From Amyelois transitella (Eukaryota; Arthropoda; Insecta; Lepidoptera; Pyralidae), in NCBI RefSeq assembly GCF_032362555.1, contig NC_083531.1:3906001-3970000 (forward strand): a stretch of DNA of 64,000 bases, written 5' to 3'. Positions 12,242 to 23,900 of the stretch are shown one piece after another (position 1 is the first letter of the stretch; each line of letters starts with the position of its first letter). The notes under the pieces are model-generated. The model saw only the letters and a program-made list of their open reading frames with translations. It was not told the DNA's origin and searched no databases. The position numbers and the translations under genes were made by a program.

Positions 12242-15200
12242 CTATGACATCTTTTTAATAATGCTGACTTTTTTCCTTTTTCCCTCGCCGTCTTCTTGAA
12301 CAACCAATCCCTCAAAATCACTAACCAATCCTTTTATACAATCCACTTCGTCATTCGTCAACCCCGTTGGCAAATCGAATTTCGCATATTCGCTCCTCTC
12401 CGCCAAATCCTTGCACATTTCCCGGACGCCATTTTGGAAATCCTCATCCACGGCATAGACAACTTTTTCTTTCTTCTCCTCGGGCGCGGACTGGAACGCG
12501 TTCTGCCATATTTCTTTTTCTTTTTTCGCGGATCTTTTTAAATACTGATCCAAATCGGCCAGTGCCTTACCTATGTCTCTGTTCTTCGGTTCCAATTTCA
12601 AAGCCTTCCTGTAATAGACCAACGCCTCTTCGTGTTTACCTATCATATGATGCGCACGACCGTAATAAAACAAACCTTTGCAATGACTATCTAAATTGCT
12701 TATTCTATCTAAATTTTCACACATATTCATAGCATATTTAGGTTTATCTATTTTACAATAACACAAAGCTAAATTTATATATGCTGTTATTTTCAATTTT
12801 TTAATTTCCCCCTCCTCTGCTTCGGTTTCCGGGCGGGAGACGTTCAGCACTGATATGGCTTGTTGGTAATTTTTTATTGCCTTTTTAAACTTTTTCTTTG
12901 AAAACAAATCTTTGGCTGATGTATATAGGCCATTGACAGTTTTAATGGTCACTTCGAATTTCTTCTGTTGTTCCATTGGTAGGTCATTGAACCTGGAAAA
13001 AAAACCATTTACATGGTGAAAGATAGGAAGAGATATGTGTTAAGATGTTACCTATGCCTACTACTTCTTTTCTATCTCCTGGAGTTAGTTCTGGCTACAT
13101 TCTCACCTCTATGGAAAGGAGCTTGGAGTACTCTTTTACAACCACGGATCCTGGATTGGGTGAGTCTGGTTTCTTAACGAAGCGACTCCCATCTGACCTC
13201 CGCAACCTTTGCAGGGAAACTTAACTCATATTGGATCATGGTCACACATTCAGTTGACTGAATGTGTCCCTCACACAAGGTAGACAGAGCCTAACATATT
13301 ATTATAAATGATGGAATTGAGATTCAAATTGCTGTCCCAACGCCTACCCCTTAGTCGCCGTCTACGACATTTATGGGAAAAATATGATGGTGTGGTTCTA
13401 TTCTGAAGCTGGGAAAAAGAGACTTACCTGTCTCCAGCGTGCACATCACTAACGCTGTACAAAGATATCACGAACAAAGCCCTCTCGGGCCTTATCCTGG
13501 GGGGCACCCCCTGAGGCCCCCAGGCCGCTGCAGGCTCCAGCAGTAAGTGGAAGCGAGCTGTTGGGCCGTGGACCATGGTGAGGCCAATCTCTAGGCCCGG
13601 CAGGATCTTTCTCTTGCCTAGGCGTAGCGTCTGAAAAAAAAAATTATATGATCGAGTGTATGCATACATAGCTATGGTCTCGTCTATATCCCTTGCGGGG
13701 TAGACAGACAGTCTTGAGAAGACTGATAGGCCACGTTCAGCTGTTTGGCTTAATGATAGAATTGAGATTCAAATGGTGACAGGTTGCTAGCCCATCGCCT
13801 AAAAAAGAATCCCAAGTTTGTAAGCCTATCCCTTAGTCGCCTTTTACGACATCCATGGGAAAGAGATGGAGGCAGAAAAAAATTGGGGATTCTTCATCAA
13901 GGCGATGCGGTAGCAACCTGTTATTGTTTGAATCACAATACCATCATTAAGTCAACAGCTGAACGTGGCCATTCAGTCTTTTCAAGACTGTTGGCTCTTT
14001 CTACCCCGCAAGGGATATAGACGTGACCATATGTATGTATGTATAGCTTGTAAATTTACTTTATTTGAAGGAAGTATGCAGAGCAAGTGGAAAGATGTAG
14101 TCTCTGCTTACCCCTCCGGGAGAGAGGCGTGATTTTATGTATGTATGTATCTATATTAATATTATAAAGCTGAAAAGTTTGTTTGTTTGATTGTTTGTTT
14201 GAACGCGCTAATCTCAGCAACTACTGGTCCGAATCGAAAAATTCTTGCGTCGAACAGACCATTTATCGAGGAAGGCTTTAGGCTATATAACATCACGCTG
14301 CAACTACAGGGAGCATAGAAATAATGGAAAATGTGAAAAAATACGGGGAAAAATATTCATCCTTGAGAGCTTCAATGATGCCCATAATAACTATTCCACG
14401 CGGACGAAGATGCGGGCACAGCTAGTGTAATATACATACATAAATATAATCACGTCTATATTCCTTGCGGGGTAGACAGAGCAAACAGTCTTGTAAAGAC
14501 TGATAGGCCACGTTCAGCTATTTGGCTTTAAGATAGAATTGAGATTCAAATAGTGACAGGTTGCTAGCCCATCGCCTAAAAGAGGAATCCCAAGTTTATA
14601 AGCCTATCCCTAAGTCGCCTTTTACGACATCCGTGGGAAAGAGATGGAGTGGCCCTATTCTTTTTTGTATTGGTGCCGGGAACCACACGGCACTAGTGTA
14701 ATAATACTTGCTTAAACAGCTTCACTCACCATAGGCATGCCTCGATTCATAGTGAGAGTTGAATCAAAAGGAATATTAGTTTTCTCCCAGTAAGCGGCGA
14801 AATGGAGGGTCACTTCAGCGTCTACAGGCACTAGAGGCCCATCGCCTGAAAGAGAAAGAGAGAAGAGAGATGACATAAAGTCGCATACACCTTTTCCAAC
14901 ATACATACATACATGTGGACACGTCTTAATCCCTTACGGGAAGGGCCCATCACCTGAAAGAGAAAGAGAGAAGAGAGATGACATAAAGTCGCATACACCT
15001 TTTCCAAACATACATACATATAGTCACGTCTATATCCCTTGCGGGAAGGGCCCATCGCCTGAAAGAGACATGCCATAAAGTCGCACACACCTTTTTCAAC
15101 ATACATATGTACATATAATCACGTCATTATCCCTTGCGGGGTAAACAGTGCTGTGGAAGCGATGCTTCGGCTCGACCGCCACCAAAGGGAAGATCTTCCT

Positions 15201-18200
15201 GTAGGCTGGTGTGACGCCTGGGGAACCGCGCGACAGACGATGTTGTGTCGGAGGTTGTATATATAGCTCCAATCCGTGAAATCTTTGCTTGCGCGATTTA
15301 GGTTCTTCGCTGTTTTTGATTGATAGCGTCGCGTAATTTTATTTTTTATTCTTGTGACTTGTAGCGTATAGATTTCGTCGCAGTGCCAATAGTCTTAAAA
15401 AGACTAATATAAAAAAAATAATAGACTATGGTTCCCGGCACCAATAGAAAAAAGAATAGGACCACTTCATCACTCTCTAATGGATGTCGTAAAAAAGGCG
15501 ACTGAGGGGTAGGTTTAAAAACTTGGGATTCTTCTTTTAGGCGATAGGCTAGCAACCCGTCACTATTTGAATCTCAATTCTATCTTAAAGCCAAACAGCT
15601 TAACGTGGCCAGTCTTCACAAGACTGTTGGCTCTGTCTTCCCCGCAAGGGATATAGCAGTGACCATTTGTATGTATGTATGTAAGAAGCGGTAACATACA
15701 CACATACATAAAATCACGCCTTTTTCCCTTTTCACGCAGTCTTCACAAAACTGTTAGCCCTGTCTACCCCACAAGGGATATAGACGTCATTATATGTATG
15801 TATGTGCCGGGAACCACACGGCTTTACTTACTTACCCTCTTCTATAATCAGCATCTTAACCTCCCCGCTTGGTATACAATCTATCATCCTTTTGGCTAAT
15901 TCGTCAAAGGACAGGTACTCTGGAGACGAGAGCATCAGCTTGTCAGCTGAGTCTTCAATGTTCTTCAGAACATCTTCCTCATCACTACAAACAATATCGG
16001 TTGCAATTTTATTTATAATCAGTTCTACATTCATACATGTTTTTTAATGTAGACAATGTGCATTCGTCCACGATTTACATTTGAGAGATCTATATTTGTA
16101 AATTGACGTCCTATGAAAATGCTGCAGTGTAGTTTGTTCCGCCGCTTCTTCTACACATGCGCTTTGGAAGCGGTAGTAGTTATAATTAGATTTAAGTTAT
16201 GTGACGTCAATAAGTGATACCTTGTATCCAATTTTGAAAATAAATCTGTTCTATTCTATTCTATTTATTAACACACTTCTTTACTCCTGGCGTTACGTTC
16301 TGGTTGCATCATCCTCACCACTCTGGAGAGGAGCCCGGGGTGCGCCTTCGACCATGGACCCTGGATTTGGGTGAGTCAGGTGTTTACACGAAGCGACTCC
16401 CGTCTGACATCCGCAACATTTGCTAACTCGCGATCACTTTTTTAAGAAACACACTTATATTTTACAAAATTTTGTATAAGTTCCTCAAAATTTTATTGTT
16501 TGCCGGTTGACTGGAAGAGATCCCTTAATGGGATAAGTTCTTGCAAGTGATTAATTTCTTTTATAACTATGTAAACTTCTGTGTAATAAAGATATTACAA
16601 AAAAAAAACCAAACAAATGACGGAACCGATTTCGAAGCCCTAGATTTCGAAACTCTACGTACTTAAAAATGTTTCGACAGATCCTACAATAAAAATCAGA
16701 CCAATGGTTCGAAAATTATCGCGTCGCAATCATACATACCAAAAGAAATCCGTATGGTTAAGACCAGTCCATTTCTTTCCAATGGATGTCGTAAAAGGCG
16801 ACTAAGGATTGGCTTATAAACTTGGGATGCCTCTTGTAGGCGACGAACTAGCAACCTGTCACTTTTGAATCTCAATTCTATCATTTATTGCCAAACAGCT
16901 GAACATTGCCTATCAGTCTTTTCAACAAGTGTTGTGCTGGCACTGTCTACCCCGCAAATAATATAGATGTGATGTATGTATTTTCAATACTCAAAATCAA
17001 ATTCAAAATTCAAAATTTTTATTCATTACTATAGGATACTATACGAGTATATCGCTTAATAATTGTCAAAACGTATGGTTTAACAACATTGGTTGACGTC
17101 AAATAAATTACTTAATAACTAAGTTTACTGCCGCTTCCAAGGCGTCAGTGCAGAAGAAGCGGTAACAAACTGCACTGCAGCATTTTCTTCAACAACGTCA
17201 ACTTCACACTCAACATCCTACTACTATTATAAAGGCGAAAGTTTGTATGGATGTATGGATGTTTGTTACTCTTTCACGCAAAAACTACTGAACCGATTAC
17301 CATGAAATTTGGTATGTAGGTAGCTGAAGACCCAGAATAACACATAGGCTACTTTTTATCCCAGAGTTCCCGCGGGATTGATAGGGTTTCCATGCGGACG
17401 AAGTCGCGGGCGGCCTCTAGTGTTAAATAATATAATACCTGTCATCGTCCATGTCCGGGAAAAAGTCGTCATCCATATTGATTGACATTCCATTCTGCTT
17501 CTTCTTGAAATCCATGTCGAGGTGGAACTCCGTCGCTGTGGTCATCAGTTCACTGAAACCGTTCAGGAAACCCTTCATATCATATACTGCATTTTCTTTT
17601 GTAATTTTCAATGTGTTAAAATTTTTTTTGTAATGTTGCCGTGTGGTTCCCTGCACCGTTACAAAAAAGAATAGGACCACTCCATCTCTTTCCCATGGAT
17701 GTCGTAAAAGGCGACTAAGGGATAGGTTTACAAACTTGGGATTCTTTTTTAAGGCGATGGGCTAGCAACCTGTCACTATTTGAATCTCAGTTCTATCATT
17801 AAGCCAAATAGCTGAACGTGGCCATTCAGTCTTTTCAAGACTGTTGGCTCTGTCTACCCCGCAAGGGATATAGACGTGACCATATGTATGTAAAAAAAAT
17901 TAATTAAAGTGCTGTGAGGTCTACGTAGCAGACTTACACTTTTGCCACAGTTGCAGAATTAAATTGGAAACATGTAAAAAAAAAATTGACCCAATTCCTT
18001 TGTTCTCAAAAAATTCAATTGACAGATTTAAGTAATATTGAAATTCAAAGTGATTGCATTACAATAATAGATAGGACTATAAAAAAAGAAATAACTTCAT
18101 GCCAAGTTGATTGGTAGACCTTGCTCGCTTCACTTGCCCAGTCCATAAACTAAATAAATAAATCCCCGACAAATTACACTGATTGAGTTAGCCTCAGAGT

Positions 18201-19141
18201 AAGTTCAAAATTTGTGTTACAAGATACTAACTTAACAGCACTGTATTTTATTATAAATACTTACATAGATAAACAACCAAGACCCAGGCCAATCAGAAAA
18301 AGTTCTTTTTTCATCATGCCCTGACCGGGATTCGAACCCAGGACCTCCGTGTCACAGACAAGCATACTACCGCTAGTAAAAAAACTAACTAGAACAATGT
18401 ATTCATTTTAAAAACAGGTTGATTGCATGTTTTTGTAAATGATTTTTTCGTTTCAAATATCACTTATAATAATTGTCATATCTTTTGGTTTCACAACATT
18501 GGTCAGGTCAAAAGTAGCCTTATCTCTTTGTTTAACAGAGTTATAAATGTGACTGAAAAGAAAGAAGTATGCAGAGATTGCGGCCTGTGGAATGATGTAG
18601 TGGCTGCCCCACACTAAATAGAGATACTATGTATCTGTCTGTCTGTCTGCCTTCCATTCAAGGAGAGGCTTGAACCTGACAGTAATACACAACTTTTCAT
18701 AGAAACTTGGAAAAAGAAATTGTTGCCGAAACAATTGCATTAATTTAGATTTAAGTAACTTACATTCTTATGGCTAGTTAATATTATTGTTATTATCTTT
18801 TTAGCGGTACACAAAGCAAACAGTCTTGAACAGCCGGTAAGGCCACATTCAGCTGTAAGTACTTAATGTGGAGATAAAATTTACAGTCATAAGAAAACAC
18901 CAGTTTTAAACAACATCAATAATTATTATTCTTATGTATTCTATGCCACCACAGGCTGAGGCGAATAGAAAAAGTCACATTCAAGCGATAGCTCTTTTAA
19001 ACTTGAAGTAATTAAAACTTATTGTGGCCGCCGACGAGACAAAATAATTTCAGTTTTAACAGATTCCGCATTAAGGCTTGCGACTTACTTTAAATTGATG
19101 CCTTTTGAAAGCTGCACAGGTTCTTGAAACACGCTCTCCAT
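12242..19141 (-). CDS. shu: Shutdown/FKBP6-like inactive FKBP-TPR co-chaperone (piRNA pathway)
   Basis: Exons 19089-19141, 17439-17552, 15836-15984, 14730-14845, 13428-13630, 12242-12992. All GT-AG, phases 2,2,1,0,2, total 461 residues; FKBP6/Shutdown proteins are about this size. Residues 1-105 are acidic and divergent (MESVFQEPVQL start, DMDDD run). Residues about 106-212 are an FKBP-type fold. Its PGLEIGL segment has Leu where active FKBPs have the pocket Trp, so isomerase activity is unlikely. Residues about 231-346 hold three TPR motifs (AKDLFSKKKFKKAIKNYQQA; the third is near 315-346), the Hsp90-binding part. In flies and mammals this protein helps load piRNAs onto PIWI proteins. Exon 2 uses the acceptor GGTTTCAG at 17553, because an upstream acceptor at 17595 would give the wrong phase. 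Introns are full of repeats. Confidence 0.87.
13085..13300 (+). repeat. tRNA-derived SINE family F fragment in shutdown intron
   Basis: Shares TGGATCCTGGATTGGGTGAG-type text and GAAGCGACTCCC with copies at 240-440, 16285-16430, 39748-40155, 46135-46260 (minus) and 63775-64000. Confidence 0.65.
13660..14150. repeat. Family A copies in both orientations and LINE 3' fragment
   Basis: Minus-oriented family A (13660-13870) joined to a plus-oriented piece (about 13880-14042), then a 3' fragment of the (TATG)n LINE family E (14078-14149). Confidence 0.75.
14151..14429 (+). mobile_element. Lep1-like Helitron
   Basis: Complete-looking copy from A|TCTATATTAATATTATAAAG to GGGCACAG-CTAG|T, inside a shutdown intron. 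Confidence 0.8.
14436..14694 (-). repeat. Family A, full-length copy
   Basis: Complete from (CATA)n to GTGCCGGGAACCACACGGCA. Ends about 30 bp from the donor of shutdown exon 4. Confidence 0.85.
14836..15140. repeat. Three tandem units repeating the shutdown exon 4 acceptor
   Basis: Units of about 103-106 bp start near 14836, 14943 and 15047. Each contains GGCCCATCRCCTGAAAGAGA, which on the minus strand is a polypyrimidine tract, CAG and the first bases of exon 4. Only the first unit continues into the real exon. The units end in text like the family A 3' tail. Confidence 0.8.
15145..15300. repeat. Dispersed repeat family G
   Basis: Contains GGTTCCCCAGGCGTCACACC-like text on one strand. Other copies: 43730-43870, 44795-44950, 59325-59445. 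It may be part of a LINE; class not resolved. Confidence 0.5.
15427..15821. repeat. Family A copies next to shutdown exon 3
   Basis: A full plus copy (15427-15683), another 3' fragment (about 15735-15806) and an inverted 5'-end fragment GTGCCGGGAACCACACGG (15804-15821) that stops 8 bp from the exon 3 donor. Confidence 0.75.
16075..16981. repeat. Repeat cluster in shutdown intron 2
   Basis: Family D inverted copy (16075-16262), SINE F fragment (16285-16430), a LINE 3'-end-like piece with TTGCCGGTTGACTGGAAGAG (16497-16595, also at 7177-7245) and a diverged family A copy (about 16755-16981). Confidence 0.65.
17214..17420 (+). mobile_element. Helitron-like family C2, complete copy
   Basis: Runs from A|TCCTACTACTATTATAAAGG to CGGCCTCTAG|T. 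Nearly identical to 34502-34702 except for an 8-bp duplication. Its 3' end lies 12 bp from the GTATTA donor of shutdown exon 2. Confidence 0.8.
17637..17893 (+). repeat. Family A, full-length copy
   Basis: Complete copy with 5' hairpin and TATG tail, inside shutdown intron 1. Confidence 0.85.
18163..18620. repeat. SINE B copy and LINE E fragment
   Basis: Minus-oriented tRNA-like SINE with GGGATTCGAACCCAGGACCT (18163-18372), then a family D piece and a degraded LINE E 3' end (about 18525-18620). Confidence 0.65.
18621..19088. other. Rest of shutdown intron 1
   Basis: No exon or clear repeat apart from a family A scrap near 18800-18855. Confidence 0.4.
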
Positions 19142-19754
19142 GTTGTTGATTTTTTAGCCTATGTAGATAAGAATATGTATGTAGTAAGTTTCGTTCCTAA
19201 TTCTCTACAAATCTAAAAATCACAAATAAAACTCGATGTGGGCAAAAAAATCATGGCAAAAACAAAAACAAAATTTTGGGAATATTTTCCCGGCATAGTT
19301 TCCCGGTAAGACAACAAACTTTACTTGAGTGACATTGATAAAATTGTTGACATTGACACTGACGTAAGGTACTGTTTTATTTATTGAAAATTAAATTTAC
19401 ATGGCGGGGCCTGTGGGTAGCACAGGCGGATAGAACCAGCAAGTGTCAAAGTTAAGACTCGCGGTTCTTAAAGGCCAATGCACAGATATAACAGTGCCAT
19501 GCCGTAACGAATGACGCTATCCGCTGCATACAAAACGAATATAAGAATATAATTTTTCACTGAGACTGAGGGTTACGTTACGGCGTACGACACGTGCCAG
19601 CACTGTTATATGAGCAGATCGGCCATAACAGTCAGTCAGGGGTAGTGCATGAATTAAATTGAAATGGCACTTCCATTAAATCAAAAATTTCCTTGGCGTT
19701 GACATTGACGTGGAGGTAAAGTTGACAGTTGACTTACGGTTGACACCTTTGGTG
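19142..19754. promoter_or_regulatory. Shared divergent upstream region of shutdown and GTSF1
   Basis: About 0.6 kb between the shutdown ATG and the inferred non-coding first exon of GTSF1, and free of the repeats that fill the rest of the locus. It carries clusters of TTGACA/TGACATTGACA motifs (about 19329-19367 and 19696-19765). No clear TATA box. A bidirectional promoter is an inference from geometry. Confidence 0.6.
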
Positions 19755-19970
19755 GACTGTTGACAGATTTTCGTTCTCTCGTCGCTCACTCGCTGCCGGG
19801 TCGTGAGCACGATATTTCGAGTTGCGTTCCCAAAAGTTTGATTTCGCCACAGGTAGTTTTAGTTGCCTATATATTTAGTGAGATTAAGTTGCGGCAAACG
19901 TCCCTGGCATCTGTAATTCAAGAAAAGTATTTGTTGCAAACTGACTAAAAATCCCGACCTACTCTGAAAC
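19755..19970 (+). other. GTSF1: Probable non-coding first exon of GTSF1
   Basis: Unique sequence ending in the strong donor AAAC|GTAAGT at 19971. No coding frame joins it to the ATG exon, so it would be 5' UTR. The 5' boundary is approximate. Confidence 0.5.
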
Positions 19971-20812
19971 GTAAGTAAAATTTGTTTGAAATTTTTTATG
20001 ATAAATCTGTTTCCTCCGTTGGTGAATTCTTGTTTAAACGTTAGCCGTTTTCGCGGTATCTAAATATATTTCTACCCACAGCTACGAGAACCTAAAAGTT
20101 AAATCTGAAGAAATAGCTTACCGGTAAACTTACTAATAGCATAGAATTAAAAAGAACACTTCCATATAGGTATGTACATACATATTTTTCTTAAACATGA
20201 ATAATATTTTTGTTTAATAAAGTTGACAAAATGTACATTATTACAATTTCTAAACTATACTTATAATATATCTATCTAATTAAAATAAAGTTAAATTCTT
20301 AATAATACATAAATTAGGAGAATAGTAGACTATATATATACCTATATAGGTACTATAAGGGTAACCTATAATATAGGTACTAATAATTACTGTAGCTTTT
20401 GACTTAAGTCACCTATGTACATTCTTAGTATAACAATACAATCTTATCTCATATCTGAAAATTCTTATAAGAATCTGAATTTTTCATTTATATGTTTGCT
20501 TATATGTATGAATGTACTAAGTTAAATATCCATGTAGGCAAGTACTGGCATTATTTAACAGTCAGTTTGAAATTATATCATTAAAGACTGCTACTTCATT
20601 CTAAATGCAAAATGAATGGTTTTTGGATTAGATTAAAAGTTGACAGAATTTTTTGTTCAAAACTTTTTCTTTTGGCAGAATGTGTGTTTATACAAACAGT
20701 TAATGTGTCTTCAGTCTCTGTGTAAAATAAAAATAATGCCTTTTTTTAATTTTCTTGTTAAGTTTATACTTATGCTCCAATTAATAATTTATTTTTTATT
20801 TTCTGTTTTATT

Positions 20813-20907
20813 TGGCTAGCAATCTGTTGAATGTGGCCTCTCAGTTTTTCAAGACTGTTGGCTCTGTCTTCCCCGCAAGGGATATAGACATGACCATATG
20901 TATGTAT
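20813..20907 (+). repeat. Family A 3' fragment next to the GTSF1 start exon
   Basis: 5'-truncated copy whose TATG tail ends 21 bp before the acceptor at 20928. The acceptor therefore has an unusually A-rich upstream tract. Confidence 0.75.
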
Positions 20908-20932
20908 AATAAAAAACTTGATTTGCAGTGCC

Positions 20933-23900
20933 ATGGCTGAACCGAACCCCCACAAGCTGATCACCTGTCCGTACGAGATGTCCCACCAGGTGGAGCATTA
21001 TCGTATGCACATACACCTGCAGAAGTGTAGGAAACAACATCGCGACTGCAACAAAGTGTCGTGCCCGTTTGATTCCACGCATGTTGTGAACGAAGTTGAA
21101 TTGGATGTGAGTAACTTTCATTATTTATCTTCTATACTATAATATTATAAAGCTGAAGGGTTTGTTTGTTTGAACAATTGTTAATATCAGGAACTACTGG
21201 TGCGAATTGAATTCTTTTTTTTGCGTTGAATAGACCATTTATCAAGGAAGGCTTTAGGCTAAGTAACATCGCGCTGCAACTGTTAGGAGCGAAAAAATAA
21301 TGGAAAATGTGTAAAAAAAACGGGGTAAATTATTCATCCTTGAGGGCTTCAATGATGCTCATAATAACTATACCACGTGGACGGAGTCGCGGGCACAGCT
21401 AGTTAGTTATATAACTGACGGCCTCTGTGGAGCAGTGGTAGTGAGCTTGTCTTTGACACTGAAGGTTCCAGGCTCGAATCCCGGCCGAAGAAAATAACAT
21501 TTTCTAATTGGCCTGGGTCTTGGATGTTTATCTATGTAAGTATTCATTATGAAATATAGTATCGTTTAGTTTGTATCTAGTAACACAAGTTTCGATTATA
21601 CTTCGAGATTAACTCAATCTGTGTGATTTGTAATGTTTATATTTATTTTAGCTACATGCAGTTTTTCATCAAATCTTTATCATTTATTGTTGGAAAGTCT
21701 CAAAGGCTACATTCACCTGTATGGATTTTAATGAAAGAATTCGAAATTCAAATCACAGGTTGCTAGCACATCGCCTACAAGAGTATGCACAAGTTCATTA
21801 GCCTTTCCCTTAGTTGCCTTTTACATTATCCGTCTTGAAAAGACTGGTACGTAGGCCACGTACAGCTGTTTGGCTCAATAATGGAATTTAGACTCAAATA
21901 GTGACGGTTGCTAGCCCATCGCCTTAAAGAAGAATCCCTAGTTCATAAGCATATCACTTAGTCGCCCTTTACGACATCCATGAGTAAAAAAGAATAGGTC
22001 ACTCCATCTCTTTCCCATGGATGTCGTAAAAGGCGACTAAGGGATAGGCTTACAAACTTGGGATTATTTTTAGGCGATGGGCTAGCAACCTGTCACTAGT
22101 TGAATCTCAATTCTATCGTTAAGCCAAATAGCTGAACGTGGCCATTCAGTCTTTTCAAGACTGGGGGCTCTGTCTGCCCCGCAAGGGATATAGACGTGAC
22201 CATATGTATGTATGAGTAAGAGATGAAGTGGTCCTATTCTTTATTAGTGCCGGGAACCGCACGGCACTCGCCCAGGCATCATTTCGTAAAATCTATATAG
22301 GAGGTATATAGGACGTACGATTCCAGGAATTGTAATTAGGGCATCCGGTAACCTAGGTTACCTAACTGTATTGATTTATGTCGGGATGCGCCGTGTGAAG
22401 GGGAGGCAATGCTGCCCACTCTGTCATAATCTAGATTGTATATTTTTATTTATTATGCGTTCTATGTTGTGCGTCAAGATGCAACGATGCAATTTTTTAT
22501 GATGATTTTATAACTACCGTTTTTATTAATTTCATTTACCAATACATACATACATATCACTCACGTCTGTATCCTTCAAGGGGTAGACAAAGGCAACTGT
22601 CTTGAAAATACTGATAGGACGCCACGTTCGGCTTTTTGGCTCGATGATACCTAGAATTGAGATTCAAATATAGTGACAGGTTGCTAGCCCATCGCCTAAC
22701 AAAGAATCCCAAATTTGTAAGCGTATCCCTTAGTCGCTTTTTACGACATCCATGAGAAAGAGATGGAGTGGTCCTATTATTTTTTGTATTGGTGCCGGGA
22801 ACCACACGGCACTTATTCACATTTCTTTTAATGCGCAAAAAAGAGTTTACAAACAAACAAACAGTTATATAGGTATACGCAAAACTTCAAGGACATCGGC
22901 GTAGGAGATACGTGTGAAGGGACGACAAACAAACAAATAAACTTACGCAATTATAATATTATGGTTAGAATGTCGAAAATAAGAAGGACTATGTACTTTG
23001 TACAGTCTTCTTGTATCTTCTAAAATTAGCCTTAATGACCGCGTCATATAGTTTCATCCAGGGTTTTCATCCATCCAACTTGATGTGCGGTTGAGTGTAC
23101 CTTAATTATAACTTAAAAAAAATATAATTGTTTTCCAGTTTGTTTGTTTTTTCTTTGTGCCGTGTGGTTCCCGGCACCAATATTAAATAAAGAATAGGAC
23201 CACCCCATTTTATTTCCCATGGACGTCGTAAGAGGCGACTAAGGGATAGGCTTATAAAGTTGGGATTCTTTTTATAGGCGATGGGCTAGCGACCTGTCAC
23301 TATTTGAATCTCAATTCTATCATAAAGCCGAGCAGCTGAACGTGGCCTACCAGTTTCTTCAAGATTGTTGGCTCTGTCCGCCGCCCGCAAGGGATGTAGA
23401 CGTGACTATATAAATAAATATAAACTGGACAAATTACACAGATTGAGTTAGCCTCGTAGTAAGTTCGAGACTTGTGTTACGAGATACCAACTCAACAATA
23501 CTATATTTTATAATAAATACTTAATACTTATATAGGTAAACATCCAAGACCCAGGCCAATCAGAAAAAGTTCTTTTCCCATCACGCCCTGACCGGGATTC
23601 GAACCCGGGACCTCCGGTGTCACAGACAAGCGTATTACCGTGTCAAATATGAATGAATGAATGATTGTATGCAGTGGCGTAACTATACCATTCGTGGCCC
23701 GTGGCAAATTCATCGGATAGGTCCGTTCTAAAACTGGGTTACGACCCTTTTTTTACAAAAGCTTTGAATTTTTAATATTTTTTTTAACTTGTGTAGGAAA
23801 CTGAGTAGGTAACAAAAATAAATCAAAGACTAAAACTTTTTTTTACTAAACAAACATGTATGATAAATAAGAAATGTTCGGAGTTGGGATTCTCCTCTGA

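Noticed and set aside
12296-12732. Two plus-strand frames of 81 and 121 codons
   Set aside because: They lie antisense to the TPR exon of shutdown and have no domain.
17553-17633. Upstream extension of shutdown exon 2 (acceptor near 17595)
   Set aside because: It would not match the phase-2 donor of exon 1; the acceptor at 17553 restores the frame without stops. A missing small exon remains a possible alternative.
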